This document shows, piece by piece, positions 42,694 through 52,248 of a stretch of 64,000 nt of DNA (position 1 is the first letter of the stretch; each line of letters opens with the position of its first letter). Made by a program: the position numbers and the translations under genes. The notes under the pieces were generated by a model that was not told where the DNA came from, searched no databases, and was given only the letters and a program-made list of their open reading frames with translations. Source of the DNA: UBA10324 sp038326325 (lineage in GTDB: Bacteria; Bacteroidota; Bacteroidia; Chitinophagales; UBA10324); contig JBBQJW010000014.1 in assembly GCA_038326325.1 (NCBI GenBank), positions 29,457-93,456 on the forward strand. Direction: 5' to 3'.

Positions 42694-43101
42694 TTATTTC
42701 ACTCCCATCTTCATAATAAAATCGAACTCAGTTTTTGTAAGCGGCATAACTGAGAGCCGACCAATTTTTATCAACCCTATGTTGCAAAGTTCCTTTTTTG
42801 TTTTCATTTCTGAAAGTGTAACAGGTTTATTAAACGGTTTTAAAGCGGTAAGTTCAACAGCGACCCATGCAGGGTCGTCAGTCGTCGGGTCGGGAAAAAA
42901 TTCTTTGGTCACTTTTGTAATTCCAATCACTGCCATTCCTTCGTTACTGTGATAAAATAAAACCTCATCGCCTTTTTTCATTCCCTTCAAATGAATACGA
43001 GCAGCGTAATTGCGCACCCCAGTCCAATCAGTTTTTTTATCCTCTATTAATTCAGTCCATCCATAAGTTTCAGGATCAGATTTTACTAACCAGTAATTCA
43101 T
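42694..43101 (-). CDS. EVE-domain protein
   Basis: 135 residues. Tyr-Trp-Leu-Val-Lys-Ser-Asp-Pro-Glu-Thr-Tyr start, Trp-Thr-Gly-Val-Arg-Asn-Tyr-Ala-Ala-Arg core, Gly-Asp-Glu-Val-Leu-Phe-Tyr-His-Ser strand: the EVE (thymocyte nuclear protein 1-like) fold that binds modified bases in nucleic acids. The target in this organism is unknown. Convergent with the AsmA-operon kinase, 33 bp away. No obvious terminator, but a TGTAACA site lies in the gap. Confidence 0.9.
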   Translation of the reverse strand: MNYWLVKSDPETYGWTELIEDKKTDWTGVRNYAARIHLKGMKKGDEVLFYHSNEGMAVIGITKVTKEFFPDPTTDDPAWVAVELTALKPFNKPVTLSEMKTKKELCNIGLIKIGRLSVMPLTKTEFDFIMKMGVK

Positions 43102-43194
43102 ATAGAAAAAATTTAGCGCTTAAAAGTACACTTCAAAAATGAAATGGGTATGTAAGAGAATTATGAAATTATGACAGGTAAGTGACTGCTGCTA

Positions 43195-43226
43195 TTGACA
43201 TTAGTAACGAAATGCTGTTACCTTTA
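43195..43226 (+). promoter_or_regulatory. Candidate promoter of the gliding-type surface protein gene
   Basis: A TTG at 43195-43197 (in TTGACA), 21 bp spacer, then TACCTTTA at 43219-43226, close to the Bacteroidota TTTG / TAnnTTTG pair. The ATG follows 20 bp downstream. Confidence 0.45.
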
Positions 43227-43245
43227 AAAGATTAAAACATATAGG

Positions 43246-45627
43246 ATGAAAAACCTTTTTCTTATTTTCTGTCTTTTTTCACTCAATAGTGTGAATGTAT
43301 TAGCACAGGGTGAAGCAAATAACTGGACTTTTGGTTATGGAGCAGGTCTCGATTTTAATTCGGGAAATCCTGTTTCATATAGTGTGTTGACTTCGGTCTC
43401 GACTTCTGAAGGATGTGCAACTATTTCTGATGCTGCCGGAAATCTTCTTTTTTATTCTGATGGCATTTTGTGTTGGGATAAGAATCATAATGTAATGTCA
43501 AGTGCTTCAAACCTTGGGGGAAACTCAAGTTCATCGCAGTCTGCTATTATTGTTAAACAACCCGGTAGCACAAATTTATATTTTGTATTTACAGTAGATG
43601 CCCAAGCAGGTTTATATGGAGGAACAGGTGGTTTAAATTATTCAATTGTAGATATGAATCTTAACGGTGGTTTAGGAGATGTAACATCACAGAATGTTTT
43701 GATGTTAACACCAACAACTGAAAAGGTAACTGTTACAGCAGATGCAAACGGTACGGATTACTGGATTGTTACACATGAATGGGATAATAACACTTTTGCC
43801 TCTTTCAAGTTTTCTGCGACCGGAGTAAACTTGACTCCTGTTCTTTCAAGTGCAGGTTCTATTCATTCCGATATTGGTTCAGGAAATAATGCAGAGTCAA
43901 TCGGTTATATGAAAATTTCAAGTGACGGTCTATTACTTGGGTTAGCTTGCTATGAACAGCTAAATATTTTTGAATTATTCTCTTTTAATAATAATACTGG
44001 TATGGTAACTGGAATGATTTGTTCCGATAATAATTTTGCTAATGCAAGTGGTTTATCTGGCCCGTATGGATTTTCATTTTCTCCTGATAACACAAAAGCT
44101 TATGTTGCTGAGTTTGGATTTTCCCCTGATCCATCAGTCGTTTATCAATATGATTTAACAAGTGGTAATTCAGCAACAATTCTGGCAAGCAGAATTTTAG
44201 TTGCGAGTTCTGTTACAGATTATTATGGAGCACTGCAAACAGGTGTTGATCAGAAATTATATCTCGCCCTTTCGAGCGCAACAAGTATAAGCCGATTTGA
44301 TTTTCCAAATAATGCAGGAGCTGCATGCACATTTATGTCTAATGCAGTTGCTTTAACTAATGGCGGATCAAGTACATTGGGGTTACCTGATTTTTATGAA
44401 GGGTTTTTTACCACAGGATTGCACGCTGTTATTAATTATGCGGGTTGCACAGGAAATGATAATTTGCTTTTTGTTGATACAGTTTTAACTGATCCATATA
44501 CTCTCCACTGGGATTTCGGTGATCTGAATTCAACGAGTGATACTTCAAATCAGGAAAGCCCTACTTTTAATTTTCCGGGGCCCGGCTCTTATTCTGTTAC
44601 ACTTACTATTAGTCTCACAACAGGCGGAAGTTTTTCTTTCACACACATTATTACTATTGGTGGTGCTTTACCTATAACAATTACAAATGACACTCTTATT
44701 TGTACTAACACCTCTCTTCAATTAAGTGTTAATGTAAATAATGCAACTTATTCCTGGTCTCCTTCAGTCGGATTGAGTTGTTCAACCTGTCAGAATCCTT
44801 CAGCCAATCCAACACAGAACACTACTTATGCTGTAACAGTTACCACATTATATTGCACAGGAACTGATTCAGTTATTATTCATTTAATTCCACCAACAAT
44901 TGCTTCAGTATTTAATGACACTTCTATTTGTTTCGGAACATCTGCATTATTAAAAGCATCTGGTGGAACACTTTTTAAGTGGTGGCCAAACAATGAATTA
45001 AGTGATACTACTGATCAGGTTGTTACAGCAACACCAACATCAACTGAAACTTATTATGTGGAAGTTGATGGCGCTAATGGTTGCCCAAAGGATACCGCAT
45101 CGGTTGTGGTTACAATTTGGCCACTTCCTATTGTAGATGCCGGTTGGGATATTACTTTAACAGAAGGTGAACAAGGAAAACTTTCAGGAACTCACAATGG
45201 CGTTTCAAATATCTGGAAACCGGAATTCGGGTTAAGTAATGTAAACATTTTAGACCCGACCTTTACTGCGGCCACTTCAACTACTTATTCAATATATTCA
45301 ACTGATGGAAATGGATGTATCAATTTTGATTCAACACATGTGATTGTTCTTCCTGCATTTCTCATTTTCCCGAATGGTTTTTCACCGAATGATGATGGTA
45401 GAAACGATTTGTTCAAGTATATAACAAGAGGTGTGAGTGAAGTTCAACTTTCTATTTATAACAGATGGGGGGAACAGATTTTCTATACAAATGAAATGGA
45501 AAATTACTGGGATGGTAAATTCAAAGGTCAAAATTGTCCAGTTAGCGTTTATGTATATGTTGCAAAAGCTAAAACCTGGTCGGGAAGAAATATCGAGGTT
45601 ACGGGAAATGTGACAATAATAAAATAG
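43246..45627 (+). CDS. Secreted surface protein with PKD domain and gliding-motility-associated C-terminal domain
   Basis: 793 residues. Signal peptide to Ala-Gln (residues 1-21). The N-terminal ~370 residues resemble a beta-propeller with Thr-Ser-Glu-Gly-Cys and Phe-Ser-Pro-Asp-Asn-Thr-Lys-Ala-Tyr-Val turns. A PKD domain follows (Leu-His-Trp-Asp-Phe-Gly-Asp-Leu-Asn near 422), then Ig-like pieces with Cys-x-x-Cys. The C-terminal CHU_C domain starts with Phe-Pro-Asn-Gly-Phe-Ser-Pro-Asn-Asp-Asp-Gly near 706, with Tyr-Asn-Arg-Trp-Gly-Glu-Gln-Ile-Phe. CHU_C is the type B sorting signal of the type IX system, so the protein should end up on the surface. Confidence 0.9.
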   Translation: MKNLFLIFCLFSLNSVNVLAQGEANNWTFGYGAGLDFNSGNPVSYSVLTSVSTSEGCATISDAAGNLLFYSDGILCWDKNHNVMSSASNLGGNSSSSQSAIIVKQPGSTNLYFVFTVDAQAGLYGGTGGLNYSIVDMNLNGGLGDVTSQNVLMLTPTTEKVTVTADANGTDYWIVTHEWDNNTFASFKFSATGVNLTPVLSSAGSIHSDIGSGNNAESIGYMKISSDGLLLGLACYEQLNIFELFSFNNNTGMVTGMICSDNNFANASGLSGPYGFSFSPDNTKAYVAEFGFSPDPSVVYQYDLTSGNSATILASRILVASSVTDYYGALQTGVDQKLYLALSSATSISRFDFPNNAGAACTFMSNAVALTNGGSSTLGLPDFYEGFFTTGLHAVINYAGCTGNDNLLFVDTVLTDPYTLHWDFGDLNSTSDTSNQESPTFNFPGPGSYSVTLTISLTTGGSFSFTHIITIGGALPITITNDTLICTNTSLQLSVNVNNATYSWSPSVGLSCSTCQNPSANPTQNTTYAVTVTTLYCTGTDSVIIHLIPPTIASVFNDTSICFGTSALLKASGGTLFKWWPNNELSDTTDQVVTATPTSTETYYVEVDGANGCPKDTASVVVTIWPLPIVDAGWDITLTEGEQGKLSGTHNGVSNIWKPEFGLSNVNILDPTFTAATSTTYSIYSTDGNGCINFDSTHVIVLPAFLIFPNGFSPNDDGRNDLFKYITRGVSEVQLSIYNRWGEQIFYTNEMENYWDGKFKGQNCPVSVYVYVAKAKTWSGRNIEVTGNVTIIK

Positions 45628-45638
45628 ACAATAAAACC

Positions 45639-46055
45639 CTATTGTTCTTTCACATAAATCACCTCACCTTTCAAGATCAAATCCATTTCTCCATCAAAAG
45701 CATTAGTATAAAGAAAAACTCTTTTGTCAAACTTACCCATTAATACTGCATCGTAAGTTGCTTTTACAAAGCCTTTTTCCCCTGGTACAATTTCAGTTTT
45801 AGTAAAATCAACCAAGGTGCAATTACAAGTTGGTTCTGCTTTGGTAATATTCAAAGGAGCGTTTCCAGTATTTTTAATTTCAAATACTACTGAAACAGGT
45901 TTGCCTAATGGAACATTCCCGAAATTATAAGTATTGGTTTCCATCCAGACTTTTGGTGATGGTTTTCCATCAGTTGAACCGCCAACTTCAATTTGAGCAA
46001 AAGCATTTAATGAAAAGAAAAAAATAACAACTGAAAGTAATGTCCTTTTATTCAC
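45639..46055 (-). CDS. DUF1573 secreted protein
   Basis: 138 residues. Signal peptide to Ala-Gln (~21), then Tyr-Asn-Phe-Gly-Asn-Val-Pro-Leu-Gly-Lys-Pro-Val and Phe-Glu-Ile-Lys-Asn-Thr-Gly-Asn-Ala-Pro-Leu. Glu-Pro-Thr-Cys-Asn-Cys-Thr is the hallmark CxC of the family. An ASPM-SPD2-Hydin-like beta sandwich, probably periplasmic; role unknown. Convergent with the gliding-type gene, 11 bp away. Confidence 0.88.
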   Translation of the reverse strand: MNKRTLLSVVIFFFSLNAFAQIEVGGSTDGKPSPKVWMETNTYNFGNVPLGKPVSVVFEIKNTGNAPLNITKAEPTCNCTLVDFTKTEIVPGEKGFVKATYDAVLMGKFDKRVFLYTNAFDGEMDLILKGEVIYVKEQ

Positions 46056-46108
46056 GGTATTTTTATTAGCGGTTTAAAATTAAGCTAAACTGATTTATTT
46101 AAAAAAAA

Positions 46109-48262
46109 CTATTTTATTATCTTCATTTCATTTATTAAATATCCAGCCCCCGCAAATTTATCGACAAGAAATAAAGTGTAACGGACATCAACTGATACAT
46201 TACGGCAAACTTCAGGATTGAAATAAACATCGCTCATTGTTCCTTCCCAAACACGATCGAAGTTCGTACCTATTAAACTCCCATCAGCATCTAAAACAGG
46301 GCTGCCAGAGTTTCCTCCTGTTGTATGACAGGTGGTGATGAAACAAGCATTCAAATCGCCATTTGCACTTGCATATTGACCGAAATCCTTTTTCTGTATA
46401 AGTAAAAGCAATTTATCAGGCGCTTTATACAATAAAGAATTCGGGTCGTTCTTTTGTTTCACACCATCAACAGTGGTGAACCAATTGTAATGCACTGCAT
46501 CTTTCGGATAATATCCTTTCACTTTTCCGTAAGAAACCCTGAGAGTACTGTTCGCATCAGGGAATAATTTTTTATCAGAAGAAACAAGTAATTGAAATTG
46601 CATGTATTGTTTATTCAGTGAAGTGATTCGAAAAATTAAATTTGAAATGGGTTGAGTGTAATTGAAAGCATAAGTCTCTTCAACACTTCGCGCAAGAAGG
46701 ATGAGCGGATCAAAGGCAATCTTATTTTTCTTTTCTGCAGCGATGTTCTGAATGGCCGATTCGGCCAATTGCTGATTTACTAAAACGCTTTTTGAAAACA
46801 AGTATTCGGTGTAGGCATGAATATCATTTTTAAATTTTGCGAGGTCGATGGTGAGTTGTGAAGGAAAATTTTCGGGTTTTATATTTTCAACAAATAATTT
46901 CAGCAATTCTTCGGTTAACTTTTTATCTAAACCTGAATTGTAATCCTTATAAAAATCTTTTGCTGCTGCAAGCAAATCTGTTTTCCGTTTTTCAAGAGTA
47001 GAAAGTTTTTCGGGAAGCGTGGCAACATCAATCACATCGAACCATTTTTGCGCAAACAAAATCAGCTCGCTTCCATTTAATGCCTCAGCATAATAATCAG
47101 CAGTTAAATACAATTCATCCAATGAATCATAAGCGAGTTTCAATTGCGGAAGAATATTTTCGTAACTTTTAAATTCGGGCTTTGAATTAGTTAACTGTAA
47201 CAGTGAGTCTTCCTTTCTGTGTTTCATATCAGCAACTTTAAATCGCTGTAGGCCATCCATCTCGCCCTGCCATTTCTTCCAGCCATTAGCAACTCCTGAA
47301 TATTTTGCAGCATATTGAATATTCACTGTATCGTTTTTCTCCATTTCATCCATCCAGATATTCAGTTTCACGGTTCTTATTTTTACTCTGTCAGGGTCGC
47401 TTATTTTCTGAATAAAATCAACTGCATAAGACGAAATGTATTCAGTAGTTCTTCCAGGAAAACCATACACCATTGCAAAATCACCTTCGTTCACTCCTTT
47501 AATTGAAATAGGAAAAAAGTAATTAGGGGTGTAAGGGATATTGTCTGCTGAGTAATCAGCCGGCTCATTGTTTTTATCGGTGTAAATTCTGAACAAAGAA
47601 AAATCTCCGGTTTGCCTTGGCCACATCCAGTTCTCATCATCACCTCCAAAATTTCCAATTGTTTCTGGTGGAGCACCAACCAATCGCACATCACGAAATG
47701 TTTGTGACACAATTAAAATAAACTGATTGCCATAGTAGATTGGGCGAACTGCAGCACCATACTTTGTTCCAGCAATTGTCTGCATGCTTATCGCTTTGCT
47801 TATTGAATCTATAACTAAATTTCTTTTCTGCTCGTCGGAAATATTATCGACAGCTTTCAAAATTTTATCTGTTACATCTTCCATGCTTACAATAAATGTT
47901 ACACTCAATCCTGAACAGACAAACTCTTCTTTTTTATTCATTGCCCAGAAACCATTCTTCACATAATCGTGATTGATATCACTGTGCTCCTGTACATAAC
48001 CGAAACCGCAATGGTGATTAGTGAGCAACAGTCCTTCACCCGAAATCATTTCACCTGTACAACCACCACCAAACAACAATACTGCATCTTTCATACTTGT
48101 ATGATTCACTGAATAAATGTCATCAGCATTCATGTGACAACCTGCTGCCTGCATATTTCCCATCACAGTTTGGTCAAGTAAAAATGGCAGCCACATTCCA
48201 CCATCAGCATATGCAGAAACTGTTACAGTTGTAAAAAGAAGAAAGGAAAATATTTTTTTCAT
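46109..48262 (-). CDS. S46-family dipeptidyl-peptidase, DPP11-like
   Basis: 717 residues, with a signal peptide ending Ala-Tyr-Ala-Asp (20). The His in Leu-Thr-Asn-His-His-Cys-Gly (83/84), Asp in Gly-Asp-Phe-Ser-Leu-Phe-Arg, and Ser652 in Gly-Gly-Asn-Ser-Gly-Ser-Pro-Val form the chymotrypsin-type triad. Arg670, eighteen residues after Ser652 in Asn-Phe-Asp-Arg, stands where Porphyromonas DPP11 has Arg673 and DPP7 has Gly, so Asp/Glu-specific cleavage is expected. Works in the periplasm, removing dipeptides to feed on peptides. No co-transcribed partner apparent. Confidence 0.9.
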   Translation of the reverse strand: MKKIFSFLLFTTVTVSAYADGGMWLPFLLDQTVMGNMQAAGCHMNADDIYSVNHTSMKDAVLLFGGGCTGEMISGEGLLLTNHHCGFGYVQEHSDINHDYVKNGFWAMNKKEEFVCSGLSVTFIVSMEDVTDKILKAVDNISDEQKRNLVIDSISKAISMQTIAGTKYGAAVRPIYYGNQFILIVSQTFRDVRLVGAPPETIGNFGGDDENWMWPRQTGDFSLFRIYTDKNNEPADYSADNIPYTPNYFFPISIKGVNEGDFAMVYGFPGRTTEYISSYAVDFIQKISDPDRVKIRTVKLNIWMDEMEKNDTVNIQYAAKYSGVANGWKKWQGEMDGLQRFKVADMKHRKEDSLLQLTNSKPEFKSYENILPQLKLAYDSLDELYLTADYYAEALNGSELILFAQKWFDVIDVATLPEKLSTLEKRKTDLLAAAKDFYKDYNSGLDKKLTEELLKLFVENIKPENFPSQLTIDLAKFKNDIHAYTEYLFSKSVLVNQQLAESAIQNIAAEKKNKIAFDPLILLARSVEETYAFNYTQPISNLIFRITSLNKQYMQFQLLVSSDKKLFPDANSTLRVSYGKVKGYYPKDAVHYNWFTTVDGVKQKNDPNSLLYKAPDKLLLLIQKKDFGQYASANGDLNACFITTCHTTGGNSGSPVLDADGSLIGTNFDRVWEGTMSDVYFNPEVCRNVSVDVRYTLFLVDKFAGAGYLINEMKIIK

Positions 48263-48295
48263 GTATTAAAACTCTTTTAATTTTTCTGGTAAACT

Positions 48296-49894
48296 TTAAT
48301 TTGCTACCAAATCCTTTTTGAATTCAGAAGTAAAATGGAATTTCACTTTCGGATGATTTTGCATTAGTGTATCCAGCATGTAACGGGTTTCAGCCATGTA
48401 AACAAAGTGGTCATCTTTATCCAAACAAATCTGTTGACCACGCAAACGAACAAACTCTTGTAGTTCAATTTTATCATCAGCTGTTACCCAGCATGCTTTG
48501 TGTAACTGTAACGGTCGCCATGAGCACGATGCACCATATTCGTTTTGCAAACGATACTGAATTACTTCGAACTGCAACTCTCCTACTGTTCCAACAATTT
48601 TTCTGTTTCCGGGTTGTTGTGTAAACAACTGTGCAACACCTTCATCAGTGAGTTGACGAATTCCTTTGTCCAATTGTTTTGTTTTCATCGGGTCGGTATT
48701 CACTAACTCTTTAAAAATTTCAGGGGAGAAACTTGGAATTCCTTTGTAGTGAATATGCTCGCCTTCAGTAAGTGTATCACCAATTTTAAAATTACCGGAA
48801 TCATATAATCCAATTACATCACCGGGAAAAGCTTCCTCAACAATACTTTTTGCTGAAGCCATAAAAGATGCAGGACTGCTGAATCGTAATTGTTTTTGTA
48901 ATCGGGTATGCGAGTAAAATTTATTTCGCTCAAATTTACCTGAACAAATTCTAACAAATGCAATTCTATCTCTATGTCGAGGGTCGAGATTCGCGTGAAT
49001 CTTAAAAACAAATCCGGTAAAAATTTTTTCTTCCGGTTTCACTTCACGCAAATCTGTGTCGCGCGGAATTGGTGGTGGCGCAATGGAAGTAAACGCATTC
49101 AGTAATTCTCGAACACCAAAATTATTTACCGCACTTCCGAAGAACACTGGAGCAAGTTTCCCTGCCAAATATGCTTTGTGATCGAACGAATCATATACTC
49201 CTTCAATCAAACTGACATCTTCGCGCAATTGATTTGTATATGGAGAAATGTATTTATCTAATTCCTCATCATCAAGCGAATTAATATTTATCAAGTCATC
49301 TGTTACACGCGTTTGACTTGGGTTAAAAATGTTTAAAGATTTTTCATACAAATTATAAACTCCTTTAAAAGACTGACCAATACTTATTGGCCAACTCAAT
49401 GGTCGAACTTTAATATTAAGTTTCTCTTCTAACTCATCTAACAAATCAAAAGGGTTTCTTCCTTCACGATCCATTTTATTAATGAAAATAATTACCGGTG
49501 CATCGCGCATACGACACACCTCCATCAGCTTTTCTGTTTGCGCCTCAACTCCTTTCACGCAATCAATAACAAGAATTACACTATCAACTGCAGTGAGTGT
49601 GCGATATGTATCTTCAGCAAAATCTTTGTGGCCGGGTGTATCGAGCAGATTAATGATTTTGTCGTTGTATTCAAAAGTCATAACCGAAGTAGCAACAGAT
49701 ATTCCCCGTTGTCTTTCAATATCCATGAAATCTGAAGTGGCTGCTTTCTTAATCTTGTTGCTCTTTACCGCACCTGCAGTTTGTATTGCACCACCAAACA
49801 GCAAAAACTTTTCGGTCAAAGTAGTTTTACCCGCATCGGGGTGACTGATAATGGCGAATGTTCTGCGCTTTGCTATCTCTTCTTCTAAAGTCAT
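48296..49894 (-). CDS. prfC: Peptide chain release factor 3 (RF3)
   Basis: 532 residues. The GTPase has G1 Ser-His-Pro-Asp-Ala-Gly-Lys-Thr-Thr (17-25), Asp85-Thr-Pro-Gly-His, Asn138-Lys-Met-Asp, and the RF3-specific insert Lys-Ala-Ala-Thr-Ser-Asp-Phe-Met-Asp-Ile-Glu-Arg-Gln-Arg-Gly-Ile-Ser-Val. Domain II and the C-terminal domain are full length. It recycles RF1/RF2 off the ribosome after termination. Length matches the family (~525-530). Confidence 0.95.
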   Translation of the reverse strand: MTLEEEIAKRRTFAIISHPDAGKTTLTEKFLLFGGAIQTAGAVKSNKIKKAATSDFMDIERQRGISVATSVMTFEYNDKIINLLDTPGHKDFAEDTYRTLTAVDSVILVIDCVKGVEAQTEKLMEVCRMRDAPVIIFINKMDREGRNPFDLLDELEEKLNIKVRPLSWPISIGQSFKGVYNLYEKSLNIFNPSQTRVTDDLININSLDDEELDKYISPYTNQLREDVSLIEGVYDSFDHKAYLAGKLAPVFFGSAVNNFGVRELLNAFTSIAPPPIPRDTDLREVKPEEKIFTGFVFKIHANLDPRHRDRIAFVRICSGKFERNKFYSHTRLQKQLRFSSPASFMASAKSIVEEAFPGDVIGLYDSGNFKIGDTLTEGEHIHYKGIPSFSPEIFKELVNTDPMKTKQLDKGIRQLTDEGVAQLFTQQPGNRKIVGTVGELQFEVIQYRLQNEYGASCSWRPLQLHKACWVTADDKIELQEFVRLRGQQICLDKDDHFVYMAETRYMLDTLMQNHPKVKFHFTSEFKKDLVAN

Positions 49895-50023
49895 TTTATT
49901 TTAAGTGGGCGCAAATGTAATTCAAGTCGAAGGCAATTTCATCAATGAAAACCTGAGTATTCAATCAGCTTTTTCATTTATAAAGAGTAGTTACATTTAT
50001 CCTTTCAACGCCAATAAAAAAAA

Positions 50024-50887
50024 TTGCTTCGATTTCTTTTTTCGACTTTCTCTTTTCTGCCGCTGAGTGTGCTTTACGGGCTTTCGGAATTCAATGCTTT
50101 TCTGTTACAGTATGTTTTTCGTTATCGCCGCGCTGTAATAATTACAAACCTGAAAAATAGTTTTCCGGAAAAATCAGATGAGGAGTTAGAAACTATTCGA
50201 CGGGATTATTACAGACACATGAGTGATTTATTAGTTGAAAGTGTAAAAGCATATCGTATCAGCAAAAAAGATTTGAAGAAAAGAATTCGCATTGTCAATC
50301 TTCCTGACCTTAATCGTTATACTGATGAAAGAAGAAGTGTAATAATTCTTCTCGGTCACACCAGCAACTGGGAATGGAATGGTTTGATGATGGGATTAAC
50401 TGCCAACTATCATTCTCAAGTTGTTTACAGACCATTGCACAACGAGCAGACAGATAAATTAATGATTGAATTGCGAAGTCGTTTCGATTGCGAACCTGTC
50501 AGCGAAAAATTAATTGCGCGCAACCTGATTGGAAAACAAATGGAGCAAACCGCTACAGCATTTATTGCTGACCAAACTCCTTCTGCATTGCAGAATGCTG
50601 TCTGGTTCAATTTTCTGAATCAGCAAACAGCTTTTTTTACCGGAGCAGAAAAACTTGCGCGAAAACTCAACCTCCCCGTGTTATATGCAAGCACACGAAA
50701 ATTAAAACGCGGATATTATTTATATCGATTTGAAATTATAAGCGAGGAACCTGCTTCGACCGAAGAAAATTTTATAATGAAATCGTTTGCAGAAAAATTA
50801 GAACGGGATATCCGCAACCAACCTTCAAATTGGTTATGGAGTCATCGGAGGTGGAAACACGAGAGGCAGTTGACAGTTGAAAGTTGA
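50024..50887 (+). CDS. Lipid A biosynthesis acyltransferase-family protein
   Basis: 287 residues from a TTG start. A membrane-associated N-terminus (Phe-Leu-Pro-Leu-Ser-Val-Leu-Tyr) is followed by the LpxL/HtrB signature: catalytic His112 and Glu117 in Leu-Leu-Gly-His-Thr-Ser-Asn-Trp-Glu-Trp, then Tyr-Arg-Pro-Leu, and Asp-Gln-Thr-Pro near residue 187. It would add a secondary acyl chain to lipid A, fitting the KdsC-like gene that faces it. The last seven codons (Arg-Gln-Leu-Thr-Val-Glu-Ser) are read from a low-complexity TTGACAGTT repeat, an odd replacement of the tail. Confidence 0.88.
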   Translation: MLRFLFSTFSFLPLSVLYGLSEFNAFLLQYVFRYRRAVIITNLKNSFPEKSDEELETIRRDYYRHMSDLLVESVKAYRISKKDLKKRIRIVNLPDLNRYTDERRSVIILLGHTSNWEWNGLMMGLTANYHSQVVYRPLHNEQTDKLMIELRSRFDCEPVSEKLIARNLIGKQMEQTATAFIADQTPSALQNAVWFNFLNQQTAFFTGAEKLARKLNLPVLYASTRKLKRGYYLYRFEIISEEPASTEENFIMKSFAEKLERDIRNQPSNWLWSHRRWKHERQLTVES

Positions 50888-50968
50888 CAGTTTGCAATTT
50901 GCAGTGTTACACTTTAAAAAAATCAGGTTTAGAAAACATCAAATTGCCAATTGCCAACTGTAGACTAA
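50861..50968. repeat. TTGACAGTT / TTGCCAATT inverted repeat between convergent genes
   Basis: CAGTTGACAGTTGAAAGTTGACAG and TTTGCAATTTGCAG on the left match CAAATTGCCAATTGCC and AACTG on the right as an imperfect inverted repeat. GTGTTACAC sits in the middle at 50904-50912. It probably serves as a two-way terminator or is a REP-like element; similar low-complexity inverted repeats are common in Bacteroidota gaps. Confidence 0.6.
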
Positions 50969-51475
50969 CTATTCCCACATCAGTTTCAACTTCAACATTT
51001 TTTCAATCACATCACGAACACAACCTTTGCCGCCATTCACCGGAGAAACATATTCGCAAATTGAAAGAAGTTCGTTACAGGCATCAGCGGGACAAGCCTT
51101 AGCGCCAACCAATTTCATTACTTCAATATCAATCATATCATCACCGATATAAGCAACTTCTTCGGGCTTTAAATTTTTTTGCTGAAGCCAATGAAGAAAA
51201 GTGTCTTTCTTATTTTGAATACCAGAATAAATTGATTGCACTCCGAGTTTGTGTAAACGAATTTTCACTCCTTCTGAATTTCCTCCCGTAATAACACATA
51301 ATTCAAATCCTTTTTTTGCAGCAAGCTGAATGGCATAACCATCGCGGATACTCATTGCGCGCAATTCAGTTCCGTCTTCATTAATAAACAAAGAACCATC
51401 AGTCAGTACACCATCCACATCCATGGCGATGGCTTTACAATTTTTTAGTTTTGAAAAGAAAGGGTGACTCGCCAT
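50969..51475 (-). CDS. KdsC-like 3-deoxy-manno-octulosonate-8-phosphate phosphatase
   Basis: 168 residues. HAD motif I is Ala-Met-Asp19-Val-Asp21-Gly-Val-Leu-Thr-Asp-Gly; motif II Val-Ile-Thr-Gly-Gly; motif III/IV Tyr-Ile-Gly-Asp-Asp-Met-Ile-Asp. There is no cap domain, as in the tetrameric KdsC group. It removes phosphate from KDO-8-phosphate for the lipopolysaccharide core. Its ATG directly adjoins the stop of the gene upstream (51476). It ends facing the acyltransferase, another lipopolysaccharide step. Confidence 0.9.
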   Translation of the reverse strand: MASHPFFSKLKNCKAIAMDVDGVLTDGSLFINEDGTELRAMSIRDGYAIQLAAKKGFELCVITGGNSEGVKIRLHKLGVQSIYSGIQNKKDTFLHWLQQKNLKPEEVAYIGDDMIDIEVMKLVGAKACPADACNELLSICEYVSPVNGGKGCVRDVIEKMLKLKLMWE

Positions 51476-52246
51476 TTATTTTTTCTCTTTAATTTTATGT
51501 GTAAGTACGGAATAGAGTTCCATTAATTCAGGATTTGAAGAAAGATATTCAAGATGCTTCGCAATTGTTTTTTCATCTTCTCTTTTTGCAGGACCTGTTT
51601 GAATTGTTGAAGGTGAATGTTCCTTTATTTTTCGAACCGTTTCTTCAATCAAAGGGAGAAGGATTTTATATGAGATATCTTCTTTTGCTAAAATTTCTTC
51701 GGCAACAGAAAATAAATGATTCGAAAAATTATTTGCGAACACTGCTGCTACATGAACAGCTAATCGTTGTTGTTGATTCACCTGTAATACTTCATCAGAA
51801 AGCGACGAAGCAATTTCTTTAAGAACAGATACTGTTTTTTCATTTACACCTTCAATCAGAAATGGAATGTGAGTAAAATCAATTGCTACATTTCTGGTAA
51901 AAGATTGTAACGGATAAAACACTCCAAAATTTTCAGAGCAATGCTGTAACACTTTTTTCCCCACACTTGCAGAGCAGTGGGCAACAATTTTCGAGGGTAC
52001 AGAAATTTGCGAAGCAACTTCTAATAAGGCATCATCTTTAACCGATAACAGATAAACATCAGCTTCATTATTCAATAATTTCAAATCAGAAATCATTTCT
52101 ATATTTTCACTTGTAAGTTGATACTTGTTTTTATCCCTTGTAAAAACCTGAGTGATTGAATGACCTGCAGTTTGCAAATGATTCAATAAATGAAAACCGA
52201 GATTTCCGTAGCCGATAATTGAAATCTTAATTCTCTCGCCTTCCAT
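51476..52246 (-). CDS. Rossmann-like DUF2520 protein
   Basis: 256 residues. The nucleotide-binding start is Ile-Ser-Ile-Ile-Gly-Tyr-Gly-Asn-Leu-Gly-Phe-His-Leu. Val-Ala-His-Cys-Ser-Ala-Ser-Val is the second strand block, and the DUF2520 region has Gln-Arg-Leu-Ala-Val-His-Val-Ala-Ala-Val-Phe-Ala-Asn-Asn-Phe and Thr-Gly-Pro-Ala-Lys-Arg-Glu-Asp. These look like NADP-dependent reductases similar to ketopantoate reductase or ProC; substrate unknown. Middle gene of a three-gene unit. Confidence 0.88.
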   Translation of the reverse strand: MEGERIKISIIGYGNLGFHLLNHLQTAGHSITQVFTRDKNKYQLTSENIEMISDLKLLNNEADVYLLSVKDDALLEVASQISVPSKIVAHCSASVGKKVLQHCSENFGVFYPLQSFTRNVAIDFTHIPFLIEGVNEKTVSVLKEIASSLSDEVLQVNQQQRLAVHVAAVFANNFSNHLFSVAEEILAKEDISYKILLPLIEETVRKIKEHSPSTIQTGPAKREDEKTIAKHLEYLSSNPELMELYSVLTHKIKEKK

Positions 52247-52248
52247 TA

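Noticed and set aside
45600..45640. Hairpin ACAAT-N8-ATTGT between convergent genes as a terminator
   Set aside because: The 5-bp A/T stem is too weak to be distinguished from chance in this AT-rich sequence.
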